From contig JALJCO010001293.1 in the NCBI GenBank assembly GCA_023101725.1, positions 1-64,000 on the forward strand: a DNA stretch of 64,000 bases, in the 5' to 3' direction. Positions within the stretch are counted from its first letter, which is position 1, and each line of letters starts with the position of its first letter. A program made the translations under genes and the position numbers. This document shows positions 29,443 through 42,409 of the stretch, one piece after another. The DNA is from Atherinomorus stipes (Eukaryota > Chordata > Actinopteri > Atheriniformes > Atherinidae). The notes under the pieces are model-generated. The model had not been told where the DNA came from. It searched no databases and saw only the letters and a list, made by a program, of their open reading frames with translations.

Positions 29443-31291
29443 CTATTCTGCTTAGATAATGTTGCAGGTCTAAAGGGATAGGAAATTTTTATTAAAAAAA
29501 TTTTTAAAAAAACCGTGGGGGGAAAAAAAAAAAAAAAAATATATTAAAAAAAAAAAAAAAATGGGATTTTTAGAATGGAAATTGATGGGGAGGGAGGAGG
29601 TTATGGGGAAAAAAAGACAAACAAGAAAGCTTTGAATGGCGGCGGCTTAAATTTCATTAAGGGTGAAATCACAAGCAACTGTCTCAGTGGTCTTTGTTAC
29701 AGGTTGTTAAGGTTAACTAATGACTTGATTACAGTCTTTATTCATTGATATGATCTGAGGTGGCAGGGAATTGCATAAGGAGCAGTTCAGTGAGGACACA
29801 GCAAAGAGACTTAATGAAAAACACAAGGCTATGTATATGTGTACGGGGGAATCCCCCGGTTCTCATGTGAAGGCCGGCTATTTTTAATCTGGAAACAGGC
29901 CCGTCTTTTCACTTGTGGGGCAGCTACACATCGTGCCAGTCTGGTTAAGACAAAAGATATTTTGAACAATCAACATTGTATAGAGGAATTTTCTGGTGGG
30001 ACCTGAGAGCTGCCACATTCATTTAAAAACACACACACAGAAGGTCTTTCTGTGTGTGTGTGTTGCCAGATGAAGCTGGAGTTTTTTTTGTTTGTTTTTT
30101 TTAGATTTATGTACAGCTTTTTTTTTTACAGAACAAGCACTGATTACTGACAATAACCCAGAAGTTGAAGTGGTGAATTTTTCTACTTTTCCTGAAATTT
30201 TGAATTCTACTAAAAGGAGTTGAAGAATCCCACATAATTTATTAACAATGTCAGCGATAAGAGCTTGTGTTTCTACACACCTGGCGACACAGTTTTTGGG
30301 CCGACTGGACCCTCATCCAAACTATAAATTACAGTAAGAAATCAAGAGAGGATTTGTCTCATTTAAAGTGATTTAAAGCATTGCTTTTTGTGTTAGAATA
30401 ATTCTTTTCCCTTTATTTTCTCTGAAAGTTATGATGAAATATGTGAAAGTTAAAATGAAATATGTATAAGCAAGGGGGTTGATATTATACTGTATATTTA
30501 GAGTTCACAGGTTATTGAAAGTGCAATTGGGCTTCAAATGTGAGTCATTGTTATCCAGATGTAGGGATTATATATTAACTGCTTCAAAGTTTTTATTATT
30601 TATTCTTTTCCCCCCTTAAACACACCCATCTCGGTGCTTCTGTGGGTCATTGGAAAACCAGAGTATGATGATAAAATTTCCTGTCACTAAAGGAATTCGT
30701 CATGAAAGTAGTCTTTTTTTATGTTTGTAACTAAAGATGTTTTTTTCTTTTTAAATTGACAAAATTGAGCAAATTTTACTCGTCTGTTATGTTTAACTTA
30801 GCAGTTTCAGAAAGGATGCAGCACTTTTATATCGAATATGTTGAATGATTTTAAATAAATCTTAAAAGTAGCGTCAAGGCTTGATGTTTTGAGATTTAGG
30901 CACTTACAGTAAGTATCTAAAAACAGTCCTTTTTATGGTGGTTGAGATTGTGAATAAGTAAACAAATCCGTTTGAGCCACGTTTCAATGTCAAGTGTCAG
31001 TAAACAGCTTAGCAGGAAGTTTTAAGTAGCAACTTGTAGCTGCAGTAAAACTAGCTTAATGTTTTACATTTTATGGGCTGAAACAGATTAATCACACGAC
31101 CTGGTTTAGTTGGTGGTTGCTGCTCTACTTGACTTCATCAGCAAACAGTTGCACGTGTTCAGGAACAGGTCTGGGGCCTTGGCTACGGAGTGGGAGTAAC
31201 ATACCCGGGATAGCTTTCTGTTACCTGGATTAACTCACGCAGATATTCGTGGTCCTGATAAGCAGGACTACGACGCTGGTTATCAACTCAG
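29443..31291. other. Intron, no gene; A/T homopolymer patch
   Basis: 29480-29570 is low-complexity A- and T-runs. A (CA)n/(TG)n pair lies at about 30028-30062. Apart from this nothing is assigned. Confidence 0.5.
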
Positions 31292-33748
31292 TTAAAGGTT
31301 GAATATGGAATACGGACAGAACAGTGACATCACGTGTGTCTAGGTTGTAGCTGCAACGGCAGAAAAACAACTCCAGCCGCTGGGATGCCAGGCTCACTGC
31401 CGATACGCAAGTGACCAACAGTCTGCAGCATGTCCAACAAGTAACCTAGAGGAGTTTATAACTGACAGCTAACGTTAGCCATGTTAGCAAACAAGCTAGC
31501 TTACCGATCCAGGAGGAAAGTCGCCATGTTCCGTGTCTCGTTTATGTGGGTCCATTTAGTGAAGTCTTCACCTAAATTTACTCCAGGTTTTGCTCTTCTC
31601 AGGTCACTCCTCCTCAGAAACAGATAATGGCCGCGTTTCCCAGTTAAGATTCTTCTTTGGATTAAAGAAGGCCTCAAGGAAGCTCTTCCCAACAAAGGAT
31701 CGCAAAGATACGCCCGTTTCCCAGATTGCTTCTTTCGCGCGTTCTTATTTCCTGAGAAACGTCTTGGCTACGCTACATCTTAAGAAGGTCCTAACAGAAG
31801 CTATCCACTTCCGGGGGTGCTGAAAAAAAGCAGTCGAGGTCAGGTATATCGATCAACACCATTCATTTAGTGTGGAGGTTATTTTCCGACGCTGATATTG
31901 AGCCCATTTATACGTTTATGTGTTTGTGCAAGAAGACGAACTGTTAAAAATATGCATGTGATTACCAGTGATTGCAAATATTCATTGAAAAGCTCATTGT
32001 ATATTGTGTAATTGGCCAAATTGTGCTAAACAGGTGTAGGCGATTGGAAATTTACAGATGCCCCATAAATAATGGTCATTCTGACGCTATTTGTTGACGT
32101 AATGGCTGAAGGGAACCCCGCCAAGAGGATTCCTGAAACGTGCGTGTGTGTCATATCGATGCTCAGTAGTAGAATCGGGAAACGGTGGCTAGGTGATTGA
32201 AACACTGAAAAAGGGTAACATTTTCTTGTTCGCAAAAAAATAGATCAACTCCTGGAACTCCTGACAAGCTTCAGCCAAAAACGATATGCACCAAACTTTC
32301 AAAAACTTTTTGTCGGGTTACTGTTGTCTGGGGAAATCTTGGAGGATGTAATCACCTACACACATCTTATGTTAAATGAGCTCCACATGGCAGCATTTGG
32401 TAAATGGGCGACATACTGTATCTGGTGCGTAAAGTGTGCGTCCAGGATGATGCACGTGCATTCAACAAACAGTAATCCCGCAAATGGTTGATGTGACTTA
32501 ATAAAGAATGGCTTGTTCTGCCACTCACTCGTGCCCAATTCTTCAAAGGCCTGCGTAAACGCAAAGTAATGGGAATGCTCCACATATTACACTGAGAGGT
32601 TGTGTTTGCCATTTTTGAATCACTGCCCAGTGCCACCTATGATTTTTAACATGACGTTTGTGCTGAGGTTGGCAGAGAAAGGTAGTCAGGGGGACCTAAA
32701 TAGGTGGTTCGGGTGGTACTGAAGTGTTTTATAGTTCAATATCAAAGTGTGGCCGGAGGGGGTGGTTTGGTGACTGGAGGGGGTGGTTTGGTTTGGGGGT
32801 GGTTTGGTTTGGTTCTCTGCACAGACATCTGATGCGGGTCTGATACGGGTATGCGTAAATGGCCATGCTTTTATTGAGCGAAGCAGGTGCATCTCATCAT
32901 GAACAGCTGACAAATGCGTAAATATGACGTGAGTCCTCATAGATTGCGTATAATTTGCGTACAATTCCTACCGCAATGTTTTTGTTTCTGTGGTTGATAC
33001 ACACAGGCCTATCTTGCCATAATGATTAAACTTAACCACAATATTTTCTGTCATTCACTCGGTAACTACAGTTTTCTTCCATCATAGATGATTGACATTA
33101 TGACATGAGTGAGAAAACATGACTCAAAATACAACAACTGATCCGTGAATAGGTCCATTTTTAATAATTTCCATTTTCTACTTTTTTTCATGGGAAATAG
33201 TGTCGTTTCCAAAAGTGACCAGTAGATGGGCCTGTTGTTCCCTTAGCAGGGGGAACGTTAAAGAAGGTTCGAAAGAGTGGGTCTGGCCGCTCCTGAAAAT
33301 AAAGAAGCTCCTGAGTTAAGAGCGCATCTGGGAAACGCAACGTCCAAACAAGGCACCTTTAAGAAGTGACTTAAGAAGGACCTCAGCGTTAAGAGTGTCT
33401 TAACTAATCTGGGAAACGCGGCCAATATCTCCAGGGCTGTGAAGCAGCTGCTTCACTCGTCATCTCCACGGTTTTCCCCTGTACCAGCCTGACTATGACC
33501 AAAATATTGTTTCCACACAGAGATCGTATTTGGCAACCCGCAATGGCGACGTGTATTGGCTTATAGATGTAAATAAAATGCCATTATCGAACCCGTAAAA
33601 ATTTATTTTATAATTATTTTTAGGCTAAATATAATTTTTCTGGGAAATGTTGTACTTTCATTTTGTACCCCCCCAAACGACCTGTGGAGGTATTTTTTTT
33701 TTTTTTAAATATAGCTTTTAATAAAAATGTTCCATATTCAACCTTTAA
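31292..33748. mobile_element. TTAA-site element with a nested second transposon
   Basis: Left TTAAAGGTTGAATATGGAAT and right (reversed) TTAAAGGTTGAATATGGAAC, with TTAA at 31292-31295 and 33745-33748. After removal of the nested element 31629-33423 it is about 660 bases long, a non-coding MITE. Confidence 0.75.
31629..33423. mobile_element. DNA transposon with GGCCGCGTTTCCCAG ends, nested
   Basis: Both ends start GGCCGCGTTTCCCAG when read inward, followed by GTTAAGA on both sides at slightly different distances. Length 1795 bases. Open frames inside (32583-32356 and 32636-32367, minus; 32026-32235, minus) show no domain that I can recognise, so it is probably non-autonomous. No clear target duplication was read (GATAAT before, AATATC after). 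Confidence 0.7.
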
Positions 33749-36464
33749 GTCAATCCTGGGTTTTCTAATCTTTAGCAGGTTTCGGTCATATAAAGGGGTG
33801 TCTAAACTTTGAGATTTTTGGGTTATATTGTGTGTAACTGTTTGATTGGCATTCCATTCTTTTCACATCACTGGTCCACTTTGTTATTGTTTTGGTTCAC
33901 CGATAGGCTCTGACGCACCCTTACATGCAACAATACACTGCGTGTGCATGTGTGGTCAGATATTTGTGAGGGTGTGCGCAAATGTGTGTGGTCTTTTCAT
34001 CTAACAAGACCTGCTAATTTGTCATTTTTCTCTCTGTTTGTCTGATTCAAGTGTGTGTTTGTGTGTAGATCTTATCAGGATTTGCTCTTAGTTTTGACCT
34101 GAGGATTTCCAAGCATTGAAAAATGGGGAAAATCTTTCAAAATACAGAAAAAATATGGTATACGGGATGCCTATAGTAGCTTATGGTTCAGGTTTAGAAT
34201 TACATCAGATTATGGGGTGGATTAGGTGTTAGCTCAGTGTTAAGATTCCAGGTCTTAGATGTTGATCAGAAAATCAGATGTGATAGCAAACAATTGTACC
34301 AGTTAGTTTCTCATATGGAGGACGATGGGTTTAGAAGTCTATCTAACAATATTGCAATGTGGATAACTTGAAAAACATTGACCAGTAACTATTTTGACAG
34401 ATTATTGAGCCAGTTCAAGCGTTGTTTTTCTGGGCTTCAGTTACAGTGTTAGCATCTTCCTGGCTGCTGTCTATAAACTGGTTAAAAACCATTTTTCAAA
34501 GGTTTCCAAACATGACACATTCAAGACAGAAGTGGCTTGAATTGGGCCATTTTTAAGAGTTGCTGAGTTGTGAACTGTTTTGTTGAGTGTTTTTCTAGCG
34601 GGTCTGGTTTAAAAGATGGTTGAAAACATTAGCATGTGAGCAGAAGTTCACACACAAATCCAGTCTAGCCTCTGTGTGGGGCTCGCCAATTTCTGATGCA
34701 ATATGTGAGCGCAGGATGGAGCATTATAGGGTACATTAATACGTACATAAATCTGCTGGATATGGATCCCAGACTTTCACACCAGATTGGGTTTTATTGG
34801 TGAAGGCAAGGTTAAAGTTATCATCAAAGAAACAGTGGTGGGCCTAGCAGGAATATGCATGTGCATGAGCGCGGAGCGTGGCTGGGTTGGACTGTCTGTC
34901 TGCGTTGAAAATCTCCAAACACACTCTGATGCCCAAAATTAGCAAACAATTTAGAGGAAAATCAAATTGGTCACTACAAATATTTAGATATAACTCTAAG
35001 CTACAGTTTACTAAAGCCCCCCATACCAGACCCAATTGCCAAAATACACAATTCTCCCTCTCGCTTTCTTGTCTTTTCACCTACAGCCCCCCGTCGTCTC
35101 TGTGTGTTATGCTTGAGGGTCCACATTGCAGAATCGAGTTACAGTCAGTTTTAGGGCTCAAGGGTGGGACGAATTTTTCAGGAGTGACACAAGCACTTTT
35201 TGTCTTTTTACGAGGCAGCAGTTTAGAAGTTAAGTGATTCTTTGGCAATTCAAGCATCCAAACAGGCATTTGGCATTTCTCCATCGTTATGTAAGGTATT
35301 TATATGAGTGTAAAACACCAAAAGAACAAGAAAAACAAAACAAAACAAAGAAAAAGAGGTGTAAATGTACAATTATTGGGAGAAGGTGAGAGGGAGATGT
35401 ATTTGGCTCTTAGTTTTGCCTCGTGTTTTTGTGTGTTAAATTATAAAGACAAGGCCAAAATGATGTCAGTTGGCTAATGCACGCAAACAAGTCTGGTCTT
35501 TCTCAGTCAGAAGTGATCCGGTGTTAGTTTTTGCTGTACTTAAAGTGATTTGAACTCCAAAAAGAGCAGCTTTCCATCCAGAATAATGCTGCCTAACCTT
35601 TTCAACCAGTGCTGTGATCACCAGCTTGCAGCCAGCGAGGCTTGTGCAGACACATCCCTGAGAAACAGTGTGGTGTCCATACACAGACCTGCATGCATGC
35701 TCACTGTTTTCATGGCCAGGTCATTTGGATGAGGATGAAACGGAAAGCAAGGATCAGACGAAAGAAGAGAGTAGAGGGAGGTAAGAAGAGAAACAGAACC
35801 TGAGAGTTGAAAGAGTCAGAGTAGTGACAGAGGAGGAAGACGGTTGGATTTGAGAGTTTAAAGTCTGAACCTTTTTTAACCCACTGTGCTAAAGTATGCA
35901 CACAGAAACGAAAGATGATCCACGTGTTTAATACCAGCTATCAGCTAAAGACAGTGGATATTTAAGGATTACAGCGTTCAGGGAATATTTTCATTGCATC
36001 AGCACCTTGGATTTTCATACTCAAAGTAAAGAGATAATCTAAACAGACACAGGTCACGTTTTTGATAAGCATTCTCAATAGTTTATTTATTCAGGTTTTT
36101 TTTTTTCTTTTTTGTCTTTCTTGAACAAAACTGTTCCAGCTGTCACACCTGTTTCTAGTTTCTATGCCAGACTAAGCTAACTGGCTATCTTAAAGTCCCT
36201 GCATATTTACTGTACAACAGAGCCAAATAATTATCCCTCTAAAAAACTTTAGTCATCTAGAAGTCCAGAATTTTTTTCAGGGGTCTGCTAGAACAGCTTT
36301 ATGTGATTGAATTAAAAAAAAAAGACCAAGTCTATATTTCAAACACTGTGGCTGCTGTCTGTAAAGCATATCTCTGCTCTGATTGGTCAGAAATAGTAAA
36401 ATGTGTGTTCTGACGCCACTATTGAGGGACAACACATTTTATATGGGAAGAATAAAGATCCACA
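33749..36464. other. No gene or clear repeat recognised
   Basis: Intronic sequence. Open frames at 34878-35237 (+) and 35080-34844 (-) have no domain. TG-rich patches occur near 33945-34005 and 34051-34066. Confidence 0.45.
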
Positions 36465-36755
36465 AGGGAACTTGCAGCGGTTTTTCCTCAGTGATGCGCC
36501 CCCTATTGGCGGCTAAACTCTTTCATTGTACCTGTACTGTGATTCACTCCAGCCAGTAAAAGGCAGTCTTATCTTGACTCCTGTCCCTTCTTCTCTTTCT
36601 CCAGTAATGTTTCCTTGCATTTCTTTGCCGAGACCATCATGATGTGCATTCAAAACACCCGCTGTGTTCATGTGTGGTTCATATCTATTTGCTAGTATAT
36701 AACGTGGTGTGCGACCAGTAGTTGGAGGTTGCTGCTTTCCTCCTGGACATGCAAG
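36465..36755 (+). mobile_element. TTAA-site MITE family, copy 3 (partial)
   Basis: Matches copy 1 from CCCCCTATTGGCGGCTAAAC through CCAGCCAGTAAAAGGCAGTC to TTCAAAACACCCGCTGTGTT. The ends are lost. The site that is occupied in copy 2 is unfilled here (AATGTTTCCTTGCATTTC). Confidence 0.75.
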
Positions 36756-38779
36756 TTAAGCATTTGTTCATGCTAATTAACGGTTAGCCAGTTCTAACAT
36801 TGCTATGCTAATTGAGTAAACAAGTGCTAGTGCACCACCTACAGGCAGGGAGGAGTTAAACTTGGAGCTTTTACCTTTTAACACGAAATTTCATTGTTTA
36901 GCTACATTCGGAGAGTTATATTAAATCAGAGAACAGATAAATAATTTATCTTTTGGGAAAAATGCATTTGATGGTACTTGTTAAACTTCAGCTTTACCGG
37001 TATAAACAAGTATGACGCTGACTTGTCAGTGAGCTACAGTCAAGTTAAGTTTTAAGGTGCAGACAGTAAAATGACACCAAAGCTGTCACTCTTATCTTCA
37101 CAAAAAGGTTTAAAATCTTTTATTTTTATATTGGGGTTGGAACAAGTCTTTCATGTCGGTCTTTATCTCCTGTGTTGTTCCTGTGCTAGCTTGTACTAGC
37201 TTGCATTAGCATCCACTGCTATCTTGCTAGATGAGTGGTACTGCTGTGCTAAAACCACATTAAACTTTTATCAAATGTTCATTTCTTCTTATAAAATCTA
37301 AATAAAATCCTTCTGTGGGAATGATACACTTCTGGTGTAGCCTTGCAGATTTTTAGGGGGACTTAGGGCATCTAAGAGAGCCTTTTTAAGAACCATAGCA
37401 GACCAACTGTCACGCAATAACACAAGACAACTGATAATAAGCTTTTTTTTTCTTTTTTTTTTTTTTTTTGCCATCTCTGCCAGTGTTTCTTAGTATTTCT
37501 GTGTAGGGGCCGCAATTTCCTTCATTTCATTTTATATCATTATCGACAAATGTATTAAAAGGTAAACTAATGCAAAACCTTCGTGTACTTGTGGTCTTTG
37601 AGCCCATTTTACAATGTTTCTGTCATCATATTTGCTTTTACTCTCTCGTAATAAGTAAAACCACACAATGAAAGCTTGAAATACTTAATTTAACTGTAAC
37701 TGCCCGTGAATTTAAAAGCCCACCAAGGGCAAGATTTTAAAGCTAAATCAACAAAGGAGGTAAAGGCAGTTTAAAAAGTGTGTTTGTATAGAACATGTAA
37801 CATTTCCTCACCACAAAAAGTCCCATAAATCTTAAAATAGAGGAGATTGAGGAAGGAGTGAAGCTGAAAGAGGCGAATGATGGAGAGGGTAAAATAACAA
37901 CTGGCAGGATTATTATAAAGTTCAAACAGAATCTCTGATGAGCGTACTGCTATGCACGTGATTGAACACAGATATACAGACTTACCACACACAGACACAC
38001 ACATGTCAGACCTTGGTTTAACAGCTTGACAAAACAGGATATTTGTGTTCTCATGGCGGAATGCTCATTAGGATGTGGCCACAGCTGTGTGTGCATGCCA
38101 GCAGCCAGTGCTGTGGGTTATCACTGTGTTTGCTCGGTCAACATGGCTATAAAGTGCTGATAGATGCTCTTCATGGCATCTTAAGGAGGTCATGTTCCCT
38201 AACAGACAAGCACTAAATCATGTAGCTGTTAATGGTGTTGTTAATAGTTTGTATTTAATTGGCAATGGTGTGTTAGATACAGTTGTGTTTAAAAGTTTAC
38301 ATCACCTCCCATTAAAGACAGAAAAAAAAATCAGCTGTCAGTGAAATAAGTTGAAATTGACAAAGGGATAATAAATGTGTGAACATCATGACATTCATTT
38401 TGTATTATGGTTCAACAGAAATATTGAAAACCAACAAAAAAATTTTTTAAAAAATATACAAGCATGATGGGGCTCCTGTGATAACCTCCTGTGATTTGAG
38501 ACAATCACTGCAATCAGGTGTTTTCTCTAATATTCAATCAGACTTATGCACCTGTTGACAGGTCCTTTGGCCTTTTGTTCATGAGCAAGGTGCTTTAATT
38601 TGTCTGTGACAGTTTGTTTTGTTTTTGTTTGTTTTTTTCAAAAATTCTAAATCAACATTTTAATTTACTAAATTATAATTTAGTACTTTTTTCAGTTTGA
38701 TGTTATTTGAATTACTATAGTGAATTTAGCCTTTTCTTTCATGAGCAGGGAATGTTTTCTTGGCACACACAGTACCATT
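36756..38779. other. Intron with T-runs, no gene
   Basis: A T-run region at 37443-37469 and one near 36095-36115. A patch at about 38281-38470 (GTTTAAAAGTTTACATCACC) resembles decayed DNA transposon sequence, but no ends were found. Confidence 0.4.
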
Positions 38780-39270
38780 TTATAGACACACAACGTAACT
38801 TTTAGACCTTAAAAATCTGCGTTTCTGACTCCTTTTGATGGCACACCAACATTCATTATGCACATTTTTGAGCAGTCACTGCCCAGAGGCGTCCCGAGGC
38901 TCAGAAACTGTGCTATGTAACTTTGTAACTATGTAACTTTTGGATCTGGGGCCGTGACGCTGCAGCCGACTATTGGTTGTGCACCGTGTCACTTACTAGC
39001 AAACGGACATGAACCAGATATGAACACAGTGGGTGTTTTGAACGCACATCATGTCGGATTCGGCAAAGAAACACAAGGTAACATTATCGGAATAAGAAAG
39101 GAAAAGAAAGAGAAGAAGGGACAGAACAAGAATCAAGATAAGACTGGATTTACTGGCTGGAGTGAGCTCACAGTACAGGTACTGTACGATACAAGATGGA
39201 TGCTACTTTAGCCATCGATAGGGGGTACGTCACTGAGAAAACTGCTAAAAGATCCGCAGTGGGCCTTTAA
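38780..39270 (-). mobile_element. TTAA-site MITE family, copy 4, reverse orientation
   Basis: Starts near TTATAGACACACAACGTAAC and ends GGGCCTTTAA at 39270. The interior is the reverse of copy 1. Both sites that were hit in copies 1 and 2 are unfilled here. Confidence 0.8.
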
Positions 39271-39425
39271 GCATCATTTGACCTCCACAGCCTACCTGAG
39301 TATTGTTGCTGACCATGTCCATCCCTTCATGACCAGTGTAGCATCTTCTGATGGCTACTTTCAGCAGGATAATGCACCATGTCACAAAGCTCAAATCATC
39401 TCCAACTGGTTCCTTGGAGCCACTT
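39271..39425 (+). mobile_element. Tc1-like transposase fragment
   Basis: Plus-strand sequence encodes a segment with DGYFQQDNAPCHKAQIISNW, the second catalytic Asp region of Tc1 transposases. Only about 45 residues remain. It abuts the right edge of the TTAA element directly and ends near 39420 (GWFLGATL-type break). Confidence 0.8.
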
Positions 39426-39694
39426 TAGGCTGCAGCTTGCTTCTTCACTTGTGCTCAAAATAGTTTCTGAAATTTGACCAAAAATTAGTGGTTTGACCTT
39501 CAAGAGCAGCGCATGCAAAAAGTCTCAAGAATCTCTCTACTGGCATCCTCCCATGTTTATTAGTGATCTTTAACCAAGTGGCTGTTAAAAACGACTGACC
39601 ATAACTTCCCAAACCTTTACTTAAAGCTATTATGCTTTTTGTTGTGCTAAAACTGTGAAGGATACAAAATAATGATCTTGCTCAGAATATCTAA
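39426..39694. other. Spacer, nothing assigned
   Basis: Short AT-rich stretch between the Tc1 fragment and the Harbinger-type element, ending in its TAA target (39692-39694). Confidence 0.5.
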
Positions 39695-40298
39695 GGGTGC
39701 ATTCAGAAAGCATAGTCCGGAAGACTCTGCCCGTTTGGGGACTCGGTTCGGCTGGGGGCGGGGGTGGTCTTCCGGACCGACATCGCGTTCACATTGCACC
39801 AAAGCCAAACGAGCCAAACCTTTTGAATAATGTTCCCAATCTCAGGTGGCGCTGCATTCGTATTCACCGTAGGCGAGGACAAGACGTACACCAAACAAGA
39901 AGGTTCTCACTACTTCCATTTCCTCCACAAAACATTATTTTTGTGTGTACTCACGAGGAGCTGGGATATGCTTTCATCAGACCAAATATCGATTAAAGCT
40001 TTTACTTCCTTGTCACTCCACGTCTGACCAAGAGCCATTTTTATACTGTAAGTGTTGCAGTCACACACGTGTTTGTTATTGTCGCGTTTACGCACGTTGC
40101 CCAACATTTTACCCACAATGCCAATGCAATTTGTAGTCCACCTCTGTATTTGGTGGAGACCTGAATTTGTGGGGCAGACCAATCAGCTTGTGTGTCCCGG
40201 ATCAGTCAGTTTGCGCACTCACAACTACCCCAAATGAAGCGGGCTTTCCAAGCAAACAGACTGATTTGAATAAGAAAAAAATCTTTGTAAATGCGCCC
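39695..40298 (-). mobile_element. PIF/Harbinger-type element with a Myb/SANT-like gene remnant
   Basis: Ends GGGTGCATTCAGAAAG and (reversed) GGGCGCATTTACAAAG, with TAA at 39692-39694 and 40299-40301, the 3-base target of PIF/Harbinger. It holds a piece of the element's DNA-binding gene on the minus strand and has lost the rest, so it is a deletion derivative. Confidence 0.85.
39910..40035 (-). pseudogene. Myb/SANT-like domain fragment of a Harbinger second gene
   Basis: From a minus-strand Met near 40035: MALGQTWSDKEVKALIDIWS, then ISQLLVSTHKNNVLW. The pattern of spaced tryptophans (TWSDKEVKALIDIW) and the THKN motif is the start of the Myb/SANT-like domain of the second protein of PIF/Harbinger transposons, which takes the transposase to the nucleus and to the ends. 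The frame ends at 39910, so helix 3 and all later parts are missing. It is preceded by in-frame upstream codons that are probably not coding. Confidence 0.75.
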
Positions 40299-40301
40299 TA
40301 A

Positions 40302-42409
40302 GAAATATGTCTCTTAACTTTCTGCACTTAGAAACTAGATAATCCTCTCTTCACTAAAACATTCCCAGTAGCAGAAAGTACAACTTAGGATGCCCAGACT
40401 TTTCCATTTCACTGTATAAAGCTCAGGAAACGAGTGGACATGAACGTAATTCACATTAAATGTAGAATGAAGACGGATTTCTGCAGTGACATCCCACAAG
40501 ACTCCCCCTCCTCACATCCATTCATCTTTCCTCATTTCCAATCTCTGCTGCACGGCTCCACATGGCCCACATTATGTGGTAACCAAATCATTTCCATGCT
40601 TATTGTGCATGTATCATATTAAAGAAGGGGTGGAAGAAACAGAGGTTTGCCTCCCTGTTGGAATGTCTACAACTGAACCATTGGACCTTGACTCTGGTGG
40701 AGTGGTTGGCAAAAAGATGAGAAAAAGGAGAACAGTAGATTGCTCTTGGTTATACTTTGAGGGTTTTCGGGACTAAAAGAAACACATGGTGTTTTCAAAT
40801 GAGAACATTTACTCACACTATACAAATATTTGCTATTTTTCACAAGACTGTGAATAGAAAATATTGTTTCAATTACATTTTAGTCATTTTCACCCAACTT
40901 TCTTCCTTTTTATTACTTTCATTTATTTACTGTTTGGGTTTACAGAGGAGTGGGCACATAGATGTGTTTGCTACCTGACAAGTCAGACTGGATGATGGAA
41001 AGTTTCGAACCAGTTTAACTTGATTGCAACCTGGGAATGGATAGACATTCCCAGTGATCTTGTTAGTTTTAGACAGCATTGGTCTACTCTTTGTTTTTTT
41101 TCCTCCTCCTTCATGTGCCCTTGTTATAATTCTGATGTCAGCATTTTGAGTCTGAGCTCAGTAATAAGACCTTCCTGTCCTCCTGTCAGATCTAGTTTTT
41201 GCACCAATTAAACAACCACTGAATTTTTCCTTTGCTTTCCCTCTAATCTCTTCTAAATCTTTCCACTCGCTCATGTCCAACGTCCACAGCAGCTGCCTCC
41301 TTAAACCCCAGTATTGGCTGTCTCTTTGTCTTTTTCTCATGTCTCGTTGACCGTGAAGAACATTGTAGTTCTGTTTCTTAATAAAACGCCCATTGTAACA
41401 TATTACCAAGGGGTTTGTGGTTTAAAAGAAAGACAACAAAAAACATAATCACTAATGTTCCACTTCCTCCGAGACTCCGAACTGAAGCCATTTTTTTGGC
41501 CTCTTGTTTCGTAAAATAACACTACATCTTTAGAGGCTTCTGAGGTTCTTGGACACGTGAGAACACAAGTCATCCATGAATCAATGAATCAACCTCGAGT
41601 ACACATTTGGCTTTGTTTACAGCTGCTAAATGGAAAACCAGAAAAAAAAAAAGCTCTGAGAAAGGCAGGTCATAGCTTCCCTATAGGCTTTGACTTTAAA
41701 GTAATGTCATTTTTCATAGATGTTTTTCTCTCTGAAACATTGGAATCAAGAAAGGCGCAGAAAAGGAGAAAAAAAGACAATATTGGCTCAAATGCTGGAT
41801 TACAGCATCATAGCACTGTTGTGTCAGCTTCAGTAGACTAGACTTCAGTAGATGGGTACACAAGGATGAAGAAGTAAGTTCAGTGGATCTCAGGCTAATT
41901 TAACCTTATTTTCCAGAGCTAAGTCAAACAGGATAATCATTTCCACACTTTCACAAGGAGGAAAAGGAACATACCACTTGTCAAGACAGATTGGCAAGAC
42001 AGAAGTCATGTTTCCAGAAATGAATACACTGTTGTCTTGGCCTTTTGTAGAGATAGAAATCTTGCATGAACATTGTGAAAACAGGCTTCCAATATCTGAT
42101 TGGGGTTTCCAAAATATTATGAAAAGGGGATATGACCCAGAAACCTCTAGCCTTTTAACCTTTAACAAAAGGCAAAAGTTCTTCTTTCAGTGTGTAACTT
42201 AGTTTAGCATATTTGTCTGGGGTTTGAAGACGAAACAAAGTCTGAAATTTCTTGAACAACAGGTTAAAACAAAGGTGTTTGTTTTAAACCGAAGCGTTGG
42301 ACAAGTGTTCTTGGCCAAGACACTGAACCCCACACTGCTTTCAGTGGTGTTGGAGTAAATATGTGGTGATATATTTTAAATGTATATGCTAATTGCTCTG
42401 AATGAAAGA
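40302..42409. other. No gene recognised
   Basis: Short open frames on both strands without domains. Nothing repetitive that I can name. Confidence 0.45.

Noticed and set aside
31590..31823. 77-codon plus-strand frame at the nested transposon edge
   Set aside because: It spans the terminal repeat and shows no transposase-like motif.
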